Assembly (NCBI GenBank): GCA_030754715.1
Contig: JASLZV010000117.1
Span: forward strand, 1 to 6,263
Reading direction: 5' to 3'
Origin: Phycisphaerae bacterium
GTDB taxonomy: Bacteria > Planctomycetota > Phycisphaerae > SM23-33
Length of the DNA: 6,263 nt
The position numbers and the translations under genes are program-made. A model generated the notes under the pieces. It worked only from the letters and a program-made list of their open reading frames with translations. It ran no database searches and had not been told where the DNA came from. Position 1 is the stretch's first letter; every line of letters starts with the position of its first letter. Positions 6,003 to 6,263 of this stretch are shown one piece after another.

Positions 6003-6263
6003 ATGATGTCCAGCCACAAAAGCAAGAGCCACAAGTACGCAGCCCCAGCGGGTGTCGACCTGCCGGACCGCCAGTGGCCGGGGCGAACGATCACCAAGTC
6101 GCCGATATGGTGCTCGGTGGACCTGCGCGACGGCAACCAGGCTCTGCCGAACCCGCTGGGGCCGGAGGCGAAACTGGAGTATTTCCGGATGCTGTGCCGG
6201 ATCGGGTTCAAGCACATCGAGGTGGCCTTCCCATCGGCCAGCCAAGACGACTATGCCTTCACT
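6003..6263 (+). CDS. leuA: 2-isopropylmalate synthase, N-terminal part
   Basis: First enzyme of leucine biosynthesis: it condenses acetyl-CoA with 2-ketoisovalerate to 2-isopropylmalate in the cytoplasm. The 87 codons visible run off the right edge. After a short basic N-terminus come [20 protein letters not shown] (about 28-47) and then an [18 protein letters not shown] segment. The Arg-Asp pair of DLRDGNQAL is the family's catalytic and metal-binding site. The spelling RDGNQAL with FPSASQ points to the long LeuA type known from actinobacteria and fungi, rather than the enteric type with RDGEQ. Two adjacent ATG codons (6003 and 6006) are possible starts; AGGTG (5994-5998) lies four and seven bases upstream, slightly favouring the second. 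Expression is probably controlled by the leader attenuator upstream. The C-terminal leucine-binding regulatory domain lies outside the window. Confidence 0.93.
   Translation, partial: MMSSHKSKSHKYAAPAGVDLPDRQWPGRTITKSPIWCSVDLRDGNQALPNPLGPEAKLEYFRMLCRIGFKHIEVAFPSASQDDYAFT

Overview
This is a GC-rich bacterial chromosomal window with a Gram-negative type of envelope, since it encodes a lipidated TolC-like outer-membrane protein. The protein style (a long lipoprotein TolC homologue, a PcrA/UvrD helicase with a C-terminal tail domain, a LeuA with the RDGNQAL motif) would fit a planctomycete or related environmental lineage. That placement is an impression from sequence style; no phylogenetic marker in the window proves it.

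Layout. Positions 1-171 (minus) hold the N-terminus of an exported protein of unknown function that runs off the left edge. It has its own candidate promoter with a perfect TATAAT and a leader of about 150 nt. A 299-bp gap carries a degenerate AAGGAC-type short repeat. Positions 471-2162 (minus) encode a TolC-family outer-membrane efflux lipoprotein. A 375-bp divergent gap follows, with an AT-rich tract and one GC hairpin. Positions 2538-3183 (plus) hold a zinc-ribbon/HNH-like gene of the phage-associated kind, split by a single-base frameshift near 2769. Positions 3206-5446 (minus) encode a complete PcrA/UvrD-type DNA helicase, convergent with the HNH-like gene and starting at TTG. Positions 5447-5779 contain the helicase promoter region, a possible structured RNA and a strong intrinsic terminator pointing right.

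The most interesting part is the right end. A 19-residue leader peptide ([19 protein letters not shown], 5828-5887) with four consecutive Leu codons precedes an intrinsic terminator (5920-5954) and then leuA (from 6003, cut by the window edge). Three mutually exclusive RNA stems can be read directly: a protector (5829-5843 with 5880-5894), an antiterminator (5885-5896 with 5924-5935) and the terminator (5920-5930 with 5938-5948). This is the full architecture of ribosome-mediated transcription attenuation, predicted to raise leuA expression when charged tRNA-Leu is scarce. The leader and its RNA stems are inferred from sequence but are internally consistent.

Apart from the leader and leuA, the genes appear to be independent transcription units; no multi-gene pathway is evident.
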